Shown here: positions 38,935-50,160 of the stretch, one piece after another
Numbering within the stretch: the first letter of the stretch is position 1
Layout of the letters: each line of letters starts with the position of its first letter
Assembly: GCF_005239225.2 (NCBI RefSeq)
Contig: NC_133299.1
Span: 1,802,967 to 1,866,966, forward strand
From: Populus alba
Lineage: Eukaryota; Streptophyta; Magnoliopsida; Malpighiales; Salicaceae
Direction of reading: 5' to 3'
DNA length: 64,000 nucleotides
Notes under the pieces: model-generated
Told to the model about the DNA's origin: nothing
Database searches by the model: none
The model's input: only the letters and a program-made list of their open reading frames with translations
Program-made: the position numbers and the translations under genes

Positions 38935-40621
38935 GTGTATATATGTTATATATATAAAAAATGTATTTATATATATAAAAAAATATTTCGAAAAAAAATA
39001 AAAATAAAAATATTGTTGATTTTTCTGCATATGTTTGTCAAAAATGTTTTAATTCTGGTTTGTATTTTTATACTGTAAAGATACAAAACCAGTGTTATAA
39101 ATACCCGGTTTTCGTCAAAACATCAAAGATTTTTCAGAATAAAAAATGTTTTTGCTTTCAAAAAATTCTAAAAAGTCCCTAAAAATGTTGTTGATTTTTC
39201 TGCATATTTTTATCAAAATGGATTAATATTGGGTTGTATTTTTATACCGTAAGGATACAGCTCAGTATTAAAATACCTGATTTTCGCCAAAGCATAAAAA
39301 AAAAAATAATATTTTCCAAAAATTGTTTTTGTTTTTAAAATACGGCCTAGTCTCTCCAATATATACATATAAATATTATAACATCATATTTTCATACAAC
39401 AAAGAAAATTTTCAAAACAATATATGTATTAACATGCATTTTGGCTTTAATAACCAGTTTATTCAAGCCATGAGAACTAGGCCAATATTTCAAAAATTCT
39501 AAAAAAAATCTTTTTGTCTTATTTTAATATTTGGGATTACGAATTTATACGTAAAACGTATTCCTAAGTATTATTAATAAAATTTTGGTATGGACGTTAG
39601 AACGGTTAGGATTTTTATCCGATAAGATAAGAGACCTTCTTACCGAGGAGGATTTTTCTTGAACCATAAACAGACCAACGACTAGAAGTATAATAACACC
39701 TTAGTTTTTATCAGATAATAAAACAATGCAGCTTACCTTAGGTAGGGCGTATTTGGGGTGCTAATACCTTCCCTTTACGCAACCAGTCTCCGTACCCGAT
39801 CTCTGAGACCAGTTAGGTTCCTAGTGACCAAAATACTAGGTGGCGACTCCAAAAAAACCAAAAATAAAAAAAATTCGCCAGTCGAACCCGCAATTGAAAA
39901 TGGGTAGATGATTTATTTTTTTGGGGTGCGACAATGTTGTTAATTACAGATAAGGACAGTGCTTAGTGTCAATGAACCGGCTAAATGCACATTCAAAGAT
40001 TGCTTGCATGTTGGCGAACCTGGGTGCATAGTGAAAGGGGATTGGGAAAGGTATCCCTTGTATTTTCAGCTTCTTGATGAGATCAAAATCAGGGAGGAAT
40101 TTCAGTTAAGGACATTTGGAACCAAAAGGGAGGATAACGTAAGGTACGTCTATTTCAGTAGTAAATGAGTATGGGGACCTTGCTTGTAATGATGCGTGTT
40201 CAGTTTACAAAGTGTTTTGAAAATACCGCTACAGTGAGTAGATGCTGTAACAAGCATCGTAAGAAGTTGGCAAATTTTTTTGTTACAATGAATGCCTACC
40301 AGTTGTTGATAACCTAATTACTAATAGCAAAAGAACCTTCTTCTATACTTCTGCCCCCTCTAGCTTGTTATCATTAATTCAGGCTTGATTTCCATTATTC
40401 TGGCTTGGTTTGCTGTCAGTGTAGCCTACTTTTGCCCATATTCTTGTTCAAGTTATCTGAATTCTGAGTATCGCAGGTACAAGACTGGAGACATGGGTGT
40501 CCAGCAAGAAGAACCACGCCTGGAGCCCAAGAAGCATAGAAGACAGTCTCGAAAAAGGACTAACCAATCAATACTTGATGAATTGAATGAACTGGCCAGT
40601 GACGAGGATTTTATTCGATGA
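27702..40621 (+). CDS. RSGA: RsgA-type circularly permuted GTPase (organellar small-subunit biogenesis)
   Basis: Exons 27702-28373, 28827-29042, 29133-29327, 39950-40143 and 40477-40621 join in frame to 473 residues. GTPase motifs come in the permuted order typical of RsgA/YjeQ: G4 NKVE (216-219), G1 GPSGVGKS (267-274), G3 DTPG (338-341). The zinc site follows, with Cys374, Cys379, His381 and Cys387. The N-terminal part carries an OB-fold-like S1 region (about 85-170). The first ~60 residues are basic and Ser/Pro-rich, like an organelle transit peptide. The family helps the late maturation of the 30S-type ribosomal subunit; a plant relative is an embryo-essential organellar protein. Intron 3 (29328-39949) is ~10.6 kb because a retrotransposon lies in it; without it the intron would be about 115 bases. 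All exons are intact, so function depends on splicing out the element. Confidence 0.92.
29427..29431 (+). repeat. target-site duplication, left (ATGTT)
   Basis: ATGTT directly precedes the 5' LTR and is repeated at 39934-39938 directly after the 3' LTR, in RsgA intron 3. Confidence 0.93.
30337..30344 (+). promoter_or_regulatory. LTR TATA box (5' LTR)
   Basis: TATAAATA in GCCCCTATAAATAGGG, followed by a GA-rich leader. This is the likely U3/R promoter of the element. The twin in the 3' LTR is at 38316-38323 and points toward RsgA exons 4-5. Confidence 0.65.
30640..30870 (+). repeat. GGCCC-rich imperfect repeats in the LTR
   Basis: Successive units such as GGGCCGAGGTCGGCCC, GGCCCAGTAC and GGGCCGGCCCAGCCC, many of them palindromic. 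TGGGCC/GGCCCA resembles plant TCP-type 'site II' elements. The same block is at about 38620-38850 in the 3' LTR. Confidence 0.7.
31964..31983 (+). other. primer-binding site
   Basis: TGGCGACTCCACTGGGGACC begins three bases after the 5' LTR, the expected place for a tRNA primer site. Many plant elements of this lineage have such a TGGCGACTC start. I do not assign the tRNA. Confidence 0.7.
31984..32935 (+). other. retrotransposon 5' untranslated/pre-gag region
   Basis: T-rich start, then sequence without a supported frame. No motif was recognised beyond its position between primer site and gag. Confidence 0.5.
32940..34090 (+). pseudogene. broken gag of the retrotransposon
   Basis: The clearest piece is an open frame at 33162-33635 with the retrotransposon gag core (SGSALSWYMRL; later SVRAYAQRWRDEA). 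Gag-like wording also lies upstream (from about 32970) and downstream (33640-34060), where a CEYH...GH....C pattern recalls a zinc knuckle. These parts are in different frames, with stops between them, so no single gag protein is encoded. Confidence 0.8.
34091..35204 (+). other. retrotransposon internal region without recognised pol
   Basis: Where protease and reverse transcriptase would be expected, only short frames occur. No catalytic motifs (DTG/DSG, YxDD, DDE) were recognised. This supports a deleted or never-present pol. Confidence 0.6.
35205..35870 (+). repeat. tandem array 1: hairpin modules with a shared loop
   Basis: Repeats of three short inverted repeats: GGAATC..GATTCC, GAGATC..GATCTC and GAGGTC..GACCTC, all around the nine-base loop GCCAGA(A/T)GG, joined by spacers such as CAAGTTGTTT and ATTTCAGCTTTG. 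Larger periods of ~110-240 bases repeat the order of modules. Further modules lie at 37120-37230. Confidence 0.9.
35912..37090 (+). repeat. tandem array 2: about 30 units of ~39 bp
   Basis: Units contain GGGT(TCGTC or AGGTC)ACCC followed by ATACAATGAGACCATCA or variants and a T-rich spacer. Roughly the first 15 units have the TCGTC loop; most later ones have AGGTC. GGGT/ACCC can pair as a short stem. Open frames across this array come from the repeat period and are not genes. Confidence 0.93.
37398..37411 (+). other. polypurine tract
   Basis: AAAGAGGGGGCATC directly before the 3' LTR, the expected place for plus-strand priming. Confidence 0.75.
37412..39933 (+). repeat. 3' LTR (2522 bp)
   Basis: Near-identical to the 5' LTR, including TATA (38316-38323), GGCCC block and (ATT)n run (38885-38930). 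Its last base lies 16 bases before the first base of RsgA exon 4, so it supplies most of the upstream part of that 3' splice site. Confidence 0.95.
39934..39938 (+). repeat. target-site duplication, right (ATGTT)
   Basis: Matches 29427-29431. Only GTTAATTACAG remains between it and exon 4. Confidence 0.93.
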
Positions 40622-40787
40622 CCCTGTCTTGAGGGCACTCAAGAACGATAACTTTTAGGAAGTTTCAACTGGGGTCATAGCTACACTGTAAATAACTGGG
40701 GACCTTGCTATGCTGACTACATTTTACTTCACTCTGTATATAGGGTTTTCAAGGGTGTAAAAATATTATACTACTATAAAGAGGGTG

Positions 40788-40985
40788 TTTGGGAACGCGG
40801 TCCACGGTCCTATAAAATTCAATTTTTTTTTTTATTAAAATTTAATATGATTTATATGTTTTAGATCGTTTTGATGTGCTGATGTTAAAAATAATTTTAA
40901 AAAAATAAAAAAAATTATTAAGATGTATTTTAACATGAAAAATTATTTAAAAAGCAATCGTTATTAACTATCAAACACACACAAA
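40788..40985. repeat. MITE-like element with GTGTTTG ends
   Basis: Left edge GGGTGTTTGGGAACGCGG and right edge TATCAAACACACAC are imperfect inverted repeats around an AT-rich core (GATGTGCTGATGTTAAAAAT). It is a fuller member of the AT-rich family seen several times in this window. Confidence 0.6.
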
Positions 40986-41784
40986 AACAGCAATGCAGAT
41001 ATAATAAAGCAGTCGTGTGTGCCTGTGATTATTAGAATTCGAGAATCGTCCGCCAATAATTATACTGGATTCAAGTTTTTTATTGTATTTTCATCTCTAT
41101 AAATGGGTGGTAGATGCTTTATGCTTTTTGCACGAAGACTATTATTAAATCATCAAATTTCTAGCTTAAATGGTGTTTTGTGCGGATCACGGCTGTCACC
41201 ACCATAGTCGAGTCTGTCTTAGAAAAGGGCTATATATGAGTAACAATTTTGATCTATTATTTTTATTTGAAATGATGTTCAAGTTAATTTTTTTTTTTTT
41301 AATTCCTTAGTTACAAGTTAATTAGATTGTGGGTAAATTTGACCGCTTCAAGTTACAAGTTAATTAGTTACAAGCAATTGACAGGCTGCAAAAATTCAAT
41401 TCGGAGAGCATAATGTTTTTTTCCCCAAAATCTGGAGGAGAAACTAAACTTGCAAGCAGCTTAGTCCATCAGATTGGCCTTAGCAGCAACAGAGCTCTTT
41501 AGCTTCAAGTTCAGAGCTAAATTTTCACAGAGGCTCCAACAATTGATAAAAAACCATCATTCTAAGATAATTTTTTAGTCGAGATGGATTCCATAAATAA
41601 GTTTTTGCCCTTGTAGCTCAGCTGATTAACACAACTCCTCAATATCTTCCAACATTATTTAGATAAATTGCCAGATACTGGTTCTTGAAATCTGTTTTTG
41701 GGTGTTACCCAATGAGGCAAACGATACAGCCATAAATTGAAAATCTTCGCCCGCTGCTTGGCTCCTTGTGCTTGAAATCCATCT
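40986..41784. other. intergenic and HINT 3' flank
   Basis: No gene seen. A tRNA-like phrase at about 41612 was rejected. The part next to 41785 is probably the 3' UTR of the minus-strand HINT gene. Confidence 0.45.
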
Positions 41785-43442
<1,658 letters not shown>

Positions 43443-44029
43443 GGTGGTGGTGAAGTGAGAAGTCAATACTGCGATACGGCTGTTTGGGTGCTTTATAGGG
43501 TTGTTAGCAGTGGCCTTATCTGGGCTCACACTGGCTGAGCTCATGCTTGTTCACTAGTCGCTTCCGCATTGGGTCTTTCTTTTGGGTTCCTTTTGTCTCT
43601 GAGAATGATGCCACGTCACTGTCATGAGGCTCTCTTTTTTTATAATAAAAATAGGATTATTCTCCGTTTTAAATTTTAATGATGCTAAGCTAACACGATT
43701 GGTTACGATTTTATAAAAGAAGAGACCGAAACTTTTCTATCATTTTTATTTTATAAAAAATAAAAATTTATTCTAAATTTATCTTAAATATATATTATTT
43801 TTATATATTTATGTCCTCCTCAAAACACAAACTAAAAATATTTATAGAATATCTCAAAACAACTAAAAAAATAAAAAGGAAATTAAAAAATAACTAAGAA
43901 AATTCAATAATATAATCTTTAGGCTAAATTCAGGCATGTTCCTGGCCGGAACTTGCTTTAATTTAATCTTCAGATTTTACATAGTCTATCCTACCATGAA
44001 CAAATCCACTAAACATTCTATATCAGCAA
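43443..44029. other. HINT promoter side and intergenic DNA
   Basis: AT-rich. No other gene was seen. Confidence 0.4.
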
Positions 44030-44810
44030 AGATTGATTTGGGTGCTGGTGCGCAACTTTTCCTCGACAAATCAAGTCTATCCTACCATGACAAGGAATGG
44101 AATTGAATTAAGAAAAGGAGAAAGATGGCATTTGTATTTTTGGATGGTACGAGGGCTCATTGAATCTTCATCAAACGGAAATGGAAAGTTGGAAGATGTT
44201 GCTATTAAAATGTTTTTTCCAAGATTATGAGTACATGGGTTTCATCTCTGCCTTCAAGATGCATGATCTTGCATTATCGTTGTCTCGAGATGAGTTTTCC
44301 ATCATAGTAAGCATTTATCTCGATATTTCTTGGGATAAAAAGAAGTCAAGACTCCCCAATTCTGTTTGCAAGTTACAAAACTTGCAAGCTCTATATATAC
44401 TTTCTGATGGATTCGAAGGGTTGCTGAAATGATCAGCCTTGGATGTTTATACCTAACCACCAAGCAGAAGCGTAGATGGTGGAATAGGGTGTTTGGGGTC
44501 TTGCTTTATTCGTTATTGATTGTGAAAATCTTGAATGTTTGTGCCAAGATATGCTAGGTCTTAGAAGCCTTCGAAAATTGAAGATCGTAGGTTGTAAAAG
44601 CCTGTGATCTTTGCCCCGAAGTATGGAATATCTGACTCACTTGAGAGTCACTCTGTATTGCCGGATGTGAAAATCTTGATTTGAATATGGAGGAAGAGAG
44701 ATGAAGTGAGTCAGAAAGTGAATCAACTCAGCCTTCGAGTGATGTGGCTGCTAGAATTACCAGCAGCGAAAGCTTTGCCAAACCGTCTTCTTGGATCTGC
44801 AACTCCTTAC
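44030..44810 (+). pseudogene. NBS-LRR (RGA-like) resistance-gene relic
   Basis: Scattered family phrases occur in more than one frame: RGLIESS.GNGKLEDV (44140-44205), CFFQD and FKMHDLALSLSRDE (44215-44300), LPNSVCKLQNLQALY (44355-44400), then LRR-like DNA with SLRKLKI..CKSL-type wording near 44560-44610. Stops and frameshifts separate the parts. These phrases belong to the end of the NB-ARC/winged-helix region and to LRRs of CC-type NBS-LRR proteins. The P-loop part is absent, so it cannot work. Confidence 0.75.
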
Positions 44811-45600
44811 CATCGCCCATGATCAGTCGTCGTGACAATTGCGTCGTCAGTTCATCTGCTGCTCGTGGAATTGTCCCTCCCCCTGTCGGTCTTTATTTTG
44901 GATTCATGCTGTGGAGAGTTTGTTCGCTCCGATCTCTGCTGCAGTTTTAGGTCAATGGGAGCTTTTTGGGAGCTGTATATGGCGGTGGCGCCTCTATGTC
45001 TCTCCTCTACCTAGCTGTTTTGGCTTTCTGGAGAAGCTTTATCTTGCTAGTCTTGAATTATGGTCCTATCAATTGTTGAAGAATATTTCGTATATTATGA
45101 ATGCTTCTTTCAATACTTTCCGATGGTTTCTCCCTTTTGGTTCAAGGCAACTGTCAATTTTTTGGATGATCATGACAGAAGAACATAGAATTTCTGACCT
45201 CCTGTCAAAAGATTGTGAAAAATGTAAAATTCCTCCTCTGAACCCGCGTATACCTGCAAATTGCTTCAAATCAAATCACTTGGATTGTTTTCTGTCCCGT
45301 TCTGCTCCACCAGTACCATTTTTACAGACAACCAAGCATCATTGATAGCATTCTGGGAACATCTTGCAGTGCTTGTTTTGAATGGTTACCAATCTTTCAA
45401 CGCTAATGGATTAGCTCCATTACACCATGAGATATCTCAAACCTGCAGACTGGCTGTGAAACCAATTATTTTGTTCTTCAAGGGAGAAGAGCTGGGGCTT
45501 CACTTGAATCTTGTTGCTCTGAGTGGGAAGAACGTAAAACCCACAAAGATCAACAACCTGTGTGTTTTAATGGCCAGGCACAAATGATTACAGGGCTTTT
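44811..45600. other. unassigned stretch with short open frames
   Basis: Plus-strand frames of 108 and 168 codons overlap here but show no family resemblance that I recognise. It could be the end of the NBS-LRR relic or, on the minus strand, the 3' UTR of the SDR exon next to it. Confidence 0.35.
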
Positions 45601-45602
45601 AC

Positions 45603-45758
45603 TTAGAGCTTGCTAGATGGAACCCCAGCTTGTGAATTCCTGGATCTCTTTTCCACAGCTCGAGAAAGCTGCTTGACTGCGTCTTTTGGGAGGTGGCGAC
45701 GACGGCTCAGCCGAAGTCCTCCATCAACAACAAGAGTGGTTCCATTGAGATGTTTACC
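45603..45758 (-). pseudogene. orphan last exon of a peroxisomal short-chain dehydrogenase (SDRb/DECR-like)
   Basis: The minus strand reads openly from NGTTLVVDGG through RHLPKDAVKQLSRAVEKRS to a terminal SKL and TAA. This fits the end of plant peroxisomal 2,4-dienoyl-CoA reductase-like SDR proteins, including the SKL peroxisome signal. No Rossmann GxxxGxG exon or catalytic YxxxK exon was found within the following 2.8 kb upstream on the same strand (45.8-48.6 kb), so this is a fragment, although the retained exon itself is unbroken. Confidence 0.65.
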
Positions 45759-47139
45759 TTCGAAATTTAAACGAGTGAATGAGTTTCTCAGTCAAGGGAG
45801 AACGGAAATCCATCAAAAAGAAAAGGAAATCCAAGAGAATTAATATTAAGATTTGGTGTATTTGATGACCAAATATGCTGGCGAAGCATATGAAATTCAA
45901 AGAAAAAAGGAAAAAGGCAAGCTATACATGCATATACACCGGGAACAATTACTGTCCAATATTGTTTTCTTTAAATTTATATTTTAAACTTTTTTAAAAA
46001 AACAAAAGGAGGGTCAAAACAATTTAGCTTGCAGCCACTGAGATGAAGAGCTCATAAGCGTCGGCAGGCCTTCAATTCCAGACTCACAAGCCCAGGCTCA
46101 TTTTTTAATAACAAAATTTAAAATAATAGATGGTATGTCATTTGTCTTTTTAAAACTTAAGTAGGAAAGACGTCATCAGCCAAGGCAACTGTGTTATTTA
46201 TAAGCCCAAATTCTGATTACCATTATGATAATTAAAAAATTTAGAAAACTTATATTTTCTTGAAAACATAATTTTCAAGTTATTTTAACTCAAAAACACT
46301 TTATTAATATATTTATAACACTCACAAAACCATTCAATCAAATCTCCAGATAGCCAAACAATAATTCAAAAACCCAAATAAAATTGTTTAGTTTTGGTTT
46401 TCTCATCTTAAATCTGATTTTTCATATAACATCAAAGCTTTAAACAACCATTATAAAGTTCCTCTCATTTCATGAAACTCGTAAATATCAAGAAAATTCA
46501 TTTTAGTGATTAAAAATAGAATTAACAATGAATTTCTCTCTTCTCGCTGGAAACACCCCCCTCCCTCTCATCTGTCTAATTAGGTTTTGAAAAATAACAC
46601 AAATGAAATCAAGTATGAAAATTGATTTTTTAAAAAATTAAAAAGACCTAAATGGTATATATTATGTTATATTTAATAATCGATGACCGAAGTGGATTTT
46701 TCATGCAATTTTTGGCACACCATCTATTTTTTGTGTCTGTTTTAGTTTGGTCTAATTTTTTTTTTTAATTCTACTCTTGATTAAGTATTTAGAAGCAATT
46801 GACTTTCAATAAGTATCAAATCGCATAAACAAAAAACTTTAATCCTGATTAAGTTAAAGCTACATTAGATGCGGTAGATCAAAAGAAATGACAAATCCTT
46901 AGTCCTTAAAAATTCATTCTGTCTTGTACGGACTTATTTTCTATATCAATTTTGTTTTTGTTTTTTTTTTTTTTTAAGTTTCAATGCGAACCAAATTAAT
47001 GAAAAATTCCACGTGAAAAAAATAATATAAAACGAACAATGATAGAGATTGGACGAAATAAATGACACGACATACAATGTATTGGAATACTTAAATTTTA
47101 GTCTCTATAAAATGATAGAGATTGGACGGCACTTTTTTT

Positions 47140-47410
47140 CATAGTTTTAAGAACTGATGTGGGTGGCTGTCACGATCAAAACTGGATTTTGAGTTTTTTA
47201 ATCGGATTATTAAGATTAATTTTTTTTTAAAATAAAAACAATATTATTTTAGTAAAAATATATAAAAAAAATCAACAGCCTGTAACTAAATTTTTGACCG
47301 AATCTTACAAAATCAACCGGGTCGCCAAGTTACACCGAGTTTTTTTTTTTTTCTTGTTTTTTTCAATCCGGCCTGGTTTGAGCACCAGATCAGCCGAGTC
47401 TCGAGTTAAT
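47140..47410. repeat. dispersed repeat, relative of 19.6-19.9 kb
   Basis: Starts CATAGTTTTAAGAAC and contains AACCGGGTCGCCAAGTTAC and AATCCGGCCTGGTTTGAG, matching the wording of the 19.6-kb copy, but the right inverted end is eroded. Confidence 0.5.
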
Positions 47411-47439
47411 TTGCCGAGCTAGTCTAAATTTCAAAAAAC

Positions 47440-47442
<3 letters not shown>

Positions 47443-47487
<45 letters not shown>
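47443..47487. repeat. (TA)n microsatellite
   Basis: About 22 TA units following the repeat above. Confidence 0.95.
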
Positions 47488-47491
<4 letters not shown>

Positions 47492-48084
47492 ATATCATTA
47501 AAATTCAATGAAAAAGAATTTAAAGCACATATTAATTGTTGTTAAGAAATCTATAATCTAAATACATCTTAACATGGTCGACGGCTAGCTAATGTTCTTT
47601 AATATTTTTCCCATGCTGCTGCTCAGATTTCATTCACGTATTTAATAAATATTACAGCATTTAATAATCTTTCGAGACTAAATATTGCATGAAATAAAAA
47701 ACTTTTCGCACACAAAAAAACTAAATTAACAATTGCATATTTTTTTTTAACTTTTTTTTTTATCATTTCATAATATAAAAAACAAAGATAACTAAAAATA
47801 TTTTTTAAAAATTTATATTTTTTAAATGTAACGGTAAAAACTAATATAATATCAAAACACATATTTTTAATTAAACATGCATTAAATCTCTCTCATTTTA
47901 TATAATAAAATATATTTTTGAGTAAATTTTATATATCAAATATAAATAAATATTTTTTTAAATGAACTTTTATGATTGATATCAACTTGATATATTTAAA
48001 TAACTTTAATAAATCTTTCTCAATTTAATATTAGATTTGAAAATTAATGATTTTTCTTCACAAATCAACTTATAAACTTGTTTA

Positions 48085-48245
48085 TTTTAAAAGTGTTTTT
48101 TAAAATAATTTTATATATATATTTTCAGATTTTTTTATATGCTAATGTTAAAAATAAATTTTTTAAAAAAAATATATATTATTTTTATATTTTTCTAATT
48201 AAAAAAAACAATTTAAAAACATGCATTTAACTTCAGTAAAAAGTC
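48085..48245. repeat. AT-rich dispersed repeat (MITE-like)
   Basis: TATATGCTAATGTTAAAAAT and AACATGCATTTAACTT match the pattern of the 40.8-kb element. Confidence 0.4.
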
Positions 48246-48675
48246 GAAAGCCAAAAGTAACAAATGAAAGCCACAGATAACAAATCTAAGAAGTCAGGTT
48301 GATATTTATAAGGGGAAATTTAAAATATATTCCTCAACTATTAGGATAATACCAATTTTACAATTAATTTATTTTTTATTTCATTATTTCCTTAAATAAG
48401 TTTTTATTTCTTAATTAGGATTTATTTTAGAATAAATTGATTTATTTTAATTAATATACAACATAAGCTAATTTATAGAAAAAAATAATTTAAATAAAAC
48501 TTGATATTAAATTGTTTTCGATAGAAGTTTTTATTGAGAATTTCATAAATTTCGACATAAAATATTTTTGTTTAGGTACTAAATAGAAACTTAATGTATA
48601 GTTTGAGGGTCATTTCGAGGTTTTTCGTATGTATAAAATCGTTTCCCCCACGTTATCATCGGCCGACGCGAGCAA

Positions 48676-48683
48676 AAACCCTA
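48676..48683 (+). promoter_or_regulatory. telo-box upstream of the UBA2-like gene
   Basis: AAACCCTA about 45 bases before the ATG, followed by a CT-rich leader (ACTCTCTCTCCCTCC). This is typical of strongly expressed plant RNA-handling genes. Confidence 0.55.
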
Positions 48684-48726
48684 GCCACCAAATCATTAAC
48701 ACTCTCTCTCCCTCCTCAAAGAATCG

Positions 48727-50160
48727 ATGGCTAAAAAACGAAAACACGACGCCAAATCCACCGAGCCAGCGGAAGAGCCGCCGAAGAAGCAGCAACAACA
48801 AGAACCACCAAAAGAAGAGCTCCAAGAAGAGCAAAACGAAGAAGAAGTAGAAGAAGTTGAAGAGGAGGAGGAAGAAGAATACGAAGAAGTCGAAGAGGAA
48901 GAAGAAAACGAAGATGAAGCTGATGAAGAAAACAATCAAAACGCTCAGATCTCAGCTGGGGAGGTTCAAAACGACGACGAAGATGAAGATGAGGAGCCGG
49001 TTGAGAAACTTCTTGAACCGTTTGGAAAAGACCAGCTGATTAATTTACTTCGTGAGGCAGCGGATTCTCACCGGGACGTTGCGGAGAAAATCCGGCAAGT
49101 GGCTGACCAAGATCCAGTTCATCGGAAGATTTTTGTTCATGGGCTTGGATGGGATACGAACGCTGAGGCTTTGATGAGTGCGTTTAAGCCTTATGGAGAG
49201 ATCGAGGATTGTAAAGCTGTGTGCGATAAGGTTTCGGGGAAATCAAAGGGGTATGGGTTTATTTTGTTTAAGAGAAGGAGTGGGGCACGGAAGGCGCTGA
49301 AGGAACCGCAGAAGAAGATAGGGAATAGGATGACAGCTTGTCAATTGGCGTCTATTGGTCCGGTTCCACAGTCGAGTGGTGGCCAGGCTGGGCCTGTTGC
49401 TGCGGTAGCGCAAGCGCAGCAGCCAGTTTCGGAGTATACGCTGAGGAAGATTTATGTGAGTAACGTGGCGGCGGATTTGGATCCGCAGAAGTTGTATAGT
49501 TTCTTTTCGGAGTTTGGAGAGATCGAGGAAGGACCCTTAGGGCTTGATAAGGCGACTGGGAAGCCGAAAGGGTTTTGTTTGTTTGTTTATAAGAGTTCTG
49601 AGGGTGCTAAGAAAGCGTTGGAAGAGCCACATAAGAGTTTTGAAGGGCATATGTTGCATTGTCAGAAGGCTATAGATGGGCCGAAACCAGGGAAATCTCA
49701 GAAACAACCGCAGCAACATCATAATTTGCAAAGCTCGCATTACCAGAGGAATGATGGTGGTGGTTATGTTGGTGGTGGCAGTCGTGGTGGTCATTTAATG
49801 GCGCCGGCTGCTTCTGGGGCTGGGATTGGGTTTAATCAGGGTGCTGCTGGTCCTGCCCTGAACCCTGCACTTGGACAGGCACTGACCGCATTGCTTGCAA
49901 CTCAGGGTGCTGGATTGGGGGGGCTGACTAATTTGCTTGGGACTTTGGGGTCTGCTGCAGCTGTGAATCAGGGTGGTTTATCTGGTGCAGGTCATGGCAT
50001 GCAGGGTGCCTATGGGAACCAGGCGAGCATAAGTCCGGGAGTGATGGGAACTTATGCGAATCAAGGAGCTATGCAGGGTGGATATCCAAACCAGCAGACG
50101 GGACAGGGTGGTTCTGGGAGAGGACAGCATGGGCAATATACTCCTTATATGGGTCACTAG
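48727..50160 (+). CDS. UBA2A: UBP1-associated protein 2-type RNA-binding protein, two RRMs
   Basis: One uninterrupted 477-residue frame, close to the ~480 of plant UBA2A. A lysine-rich start (MAKKRKHD, possible nuclear signal) is followed by a Glu-rich acidic stretch (about 25-95). RRM1 spans about 134-212 with RNP2 KIFVHGLGW and RNP1 KGYGFILF. RRM2 spans about 241-317 with RNP2 KIYVSNVA and RNP1 KGFCLFVY. The tail is rich in Gly, Ala, Gln and Asn and ends QYTPYMGH. Family proteins are nuclear, bind U-rich 3' UTRs and are tied to mRNA stability, ABA responses and wound or death responses. The coding region has no intron; related genes carry introns in the 3' UTR, and candidate sites are visible just after the stop. 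ATG 48727 is first in frame. Confidence 0.92.
   Translation: MAKKRKHDAKSTEPAEEPPKKQQQQEPPKEELQEEQNEEEVEEVEEEEEEEYEEVEEEEENEDEADEENNQNAQISAGEVQNDDEDEDEEPVEKLLEPFGKDQLINLLREAADSHRDVAEKIRQVADQDPVHRKIFVHGLGWDTNAEALMSAFKPYGEIEDCKAVCDKVSGKSKGYGFILFKRRSGARKALKEPQKKIGNRMTACQLASIGPVPQSSGGQAGPVAAVAQAQQPVSEYTLRKIYVSNVAADLDPQKLYSFFSEFGEIEEGPLGLDKATGKPKGFCLFVYKSSEGAKKALEEPHKSFEGHMLHCQKAIDGPKPGKSQKQPQQHHNLQSSHYQRNDGGGYVGGGSRGGHLMAPAASGAGIGFNQGAAGPALNPALGQALTALLATQGAGLGGLTNLLGTLGSAAAVNQGGLSGAGHGMQGAYGNQASISPGVMGTYANQGAMQGGYPNQQTGQGGSGRGQHGQYTPYMGH

Larger units (their letters stand above)
29432..39933 (+). mobile_element. complete non-autonomous LTR retrotransposon, Ty3/gypsy Tat/Ogre-like
   Basis: 10,502 bases: two ~2.52-kb LTRs (29432-31960, 37412-39933), both TGTTGTAACCC...GTGCGACA, with a 5-base target duplication, a primer-binding site after the 5' LTR and a purine tract before the 3' LTR. 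The 5.45-kb inside carries a gag relic and long tandem-repeat arrays. I see no protease, reverse transcriptase, RNase H or integrase motifs, so it must move with enzymes from a relative. The long LTRs, the GATGGCGACTCCACTGGGGA site and 3' tandem arrays fit the Tat/Ogre lineage. It lies in the same sense as the RsgA gene. Confidence 0.93.
45850..48600. other. AT-rich intergenic region
   Basis: No supported gene. Repeats are listed separately; many short open frames are low-complexity. Confidence 0.5.

Noticed and set aside
41612..41650. tRNA-like phrase TTGTAGCTCAGCTGATTAAC
   Set aside because: It resembles a tRNA D-arm/A box, but no matching anticodon stem, T-arm (GGTTCGAATCC-type) or acceptor partner follows within 80 bases.
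48610..48939. Minus-strand frames rich in Ser or Phe opposite the UBA2-like start
   Set aside because: They are shadows of the Glu-rich GAA/GAG repeat stretch of the real gene.
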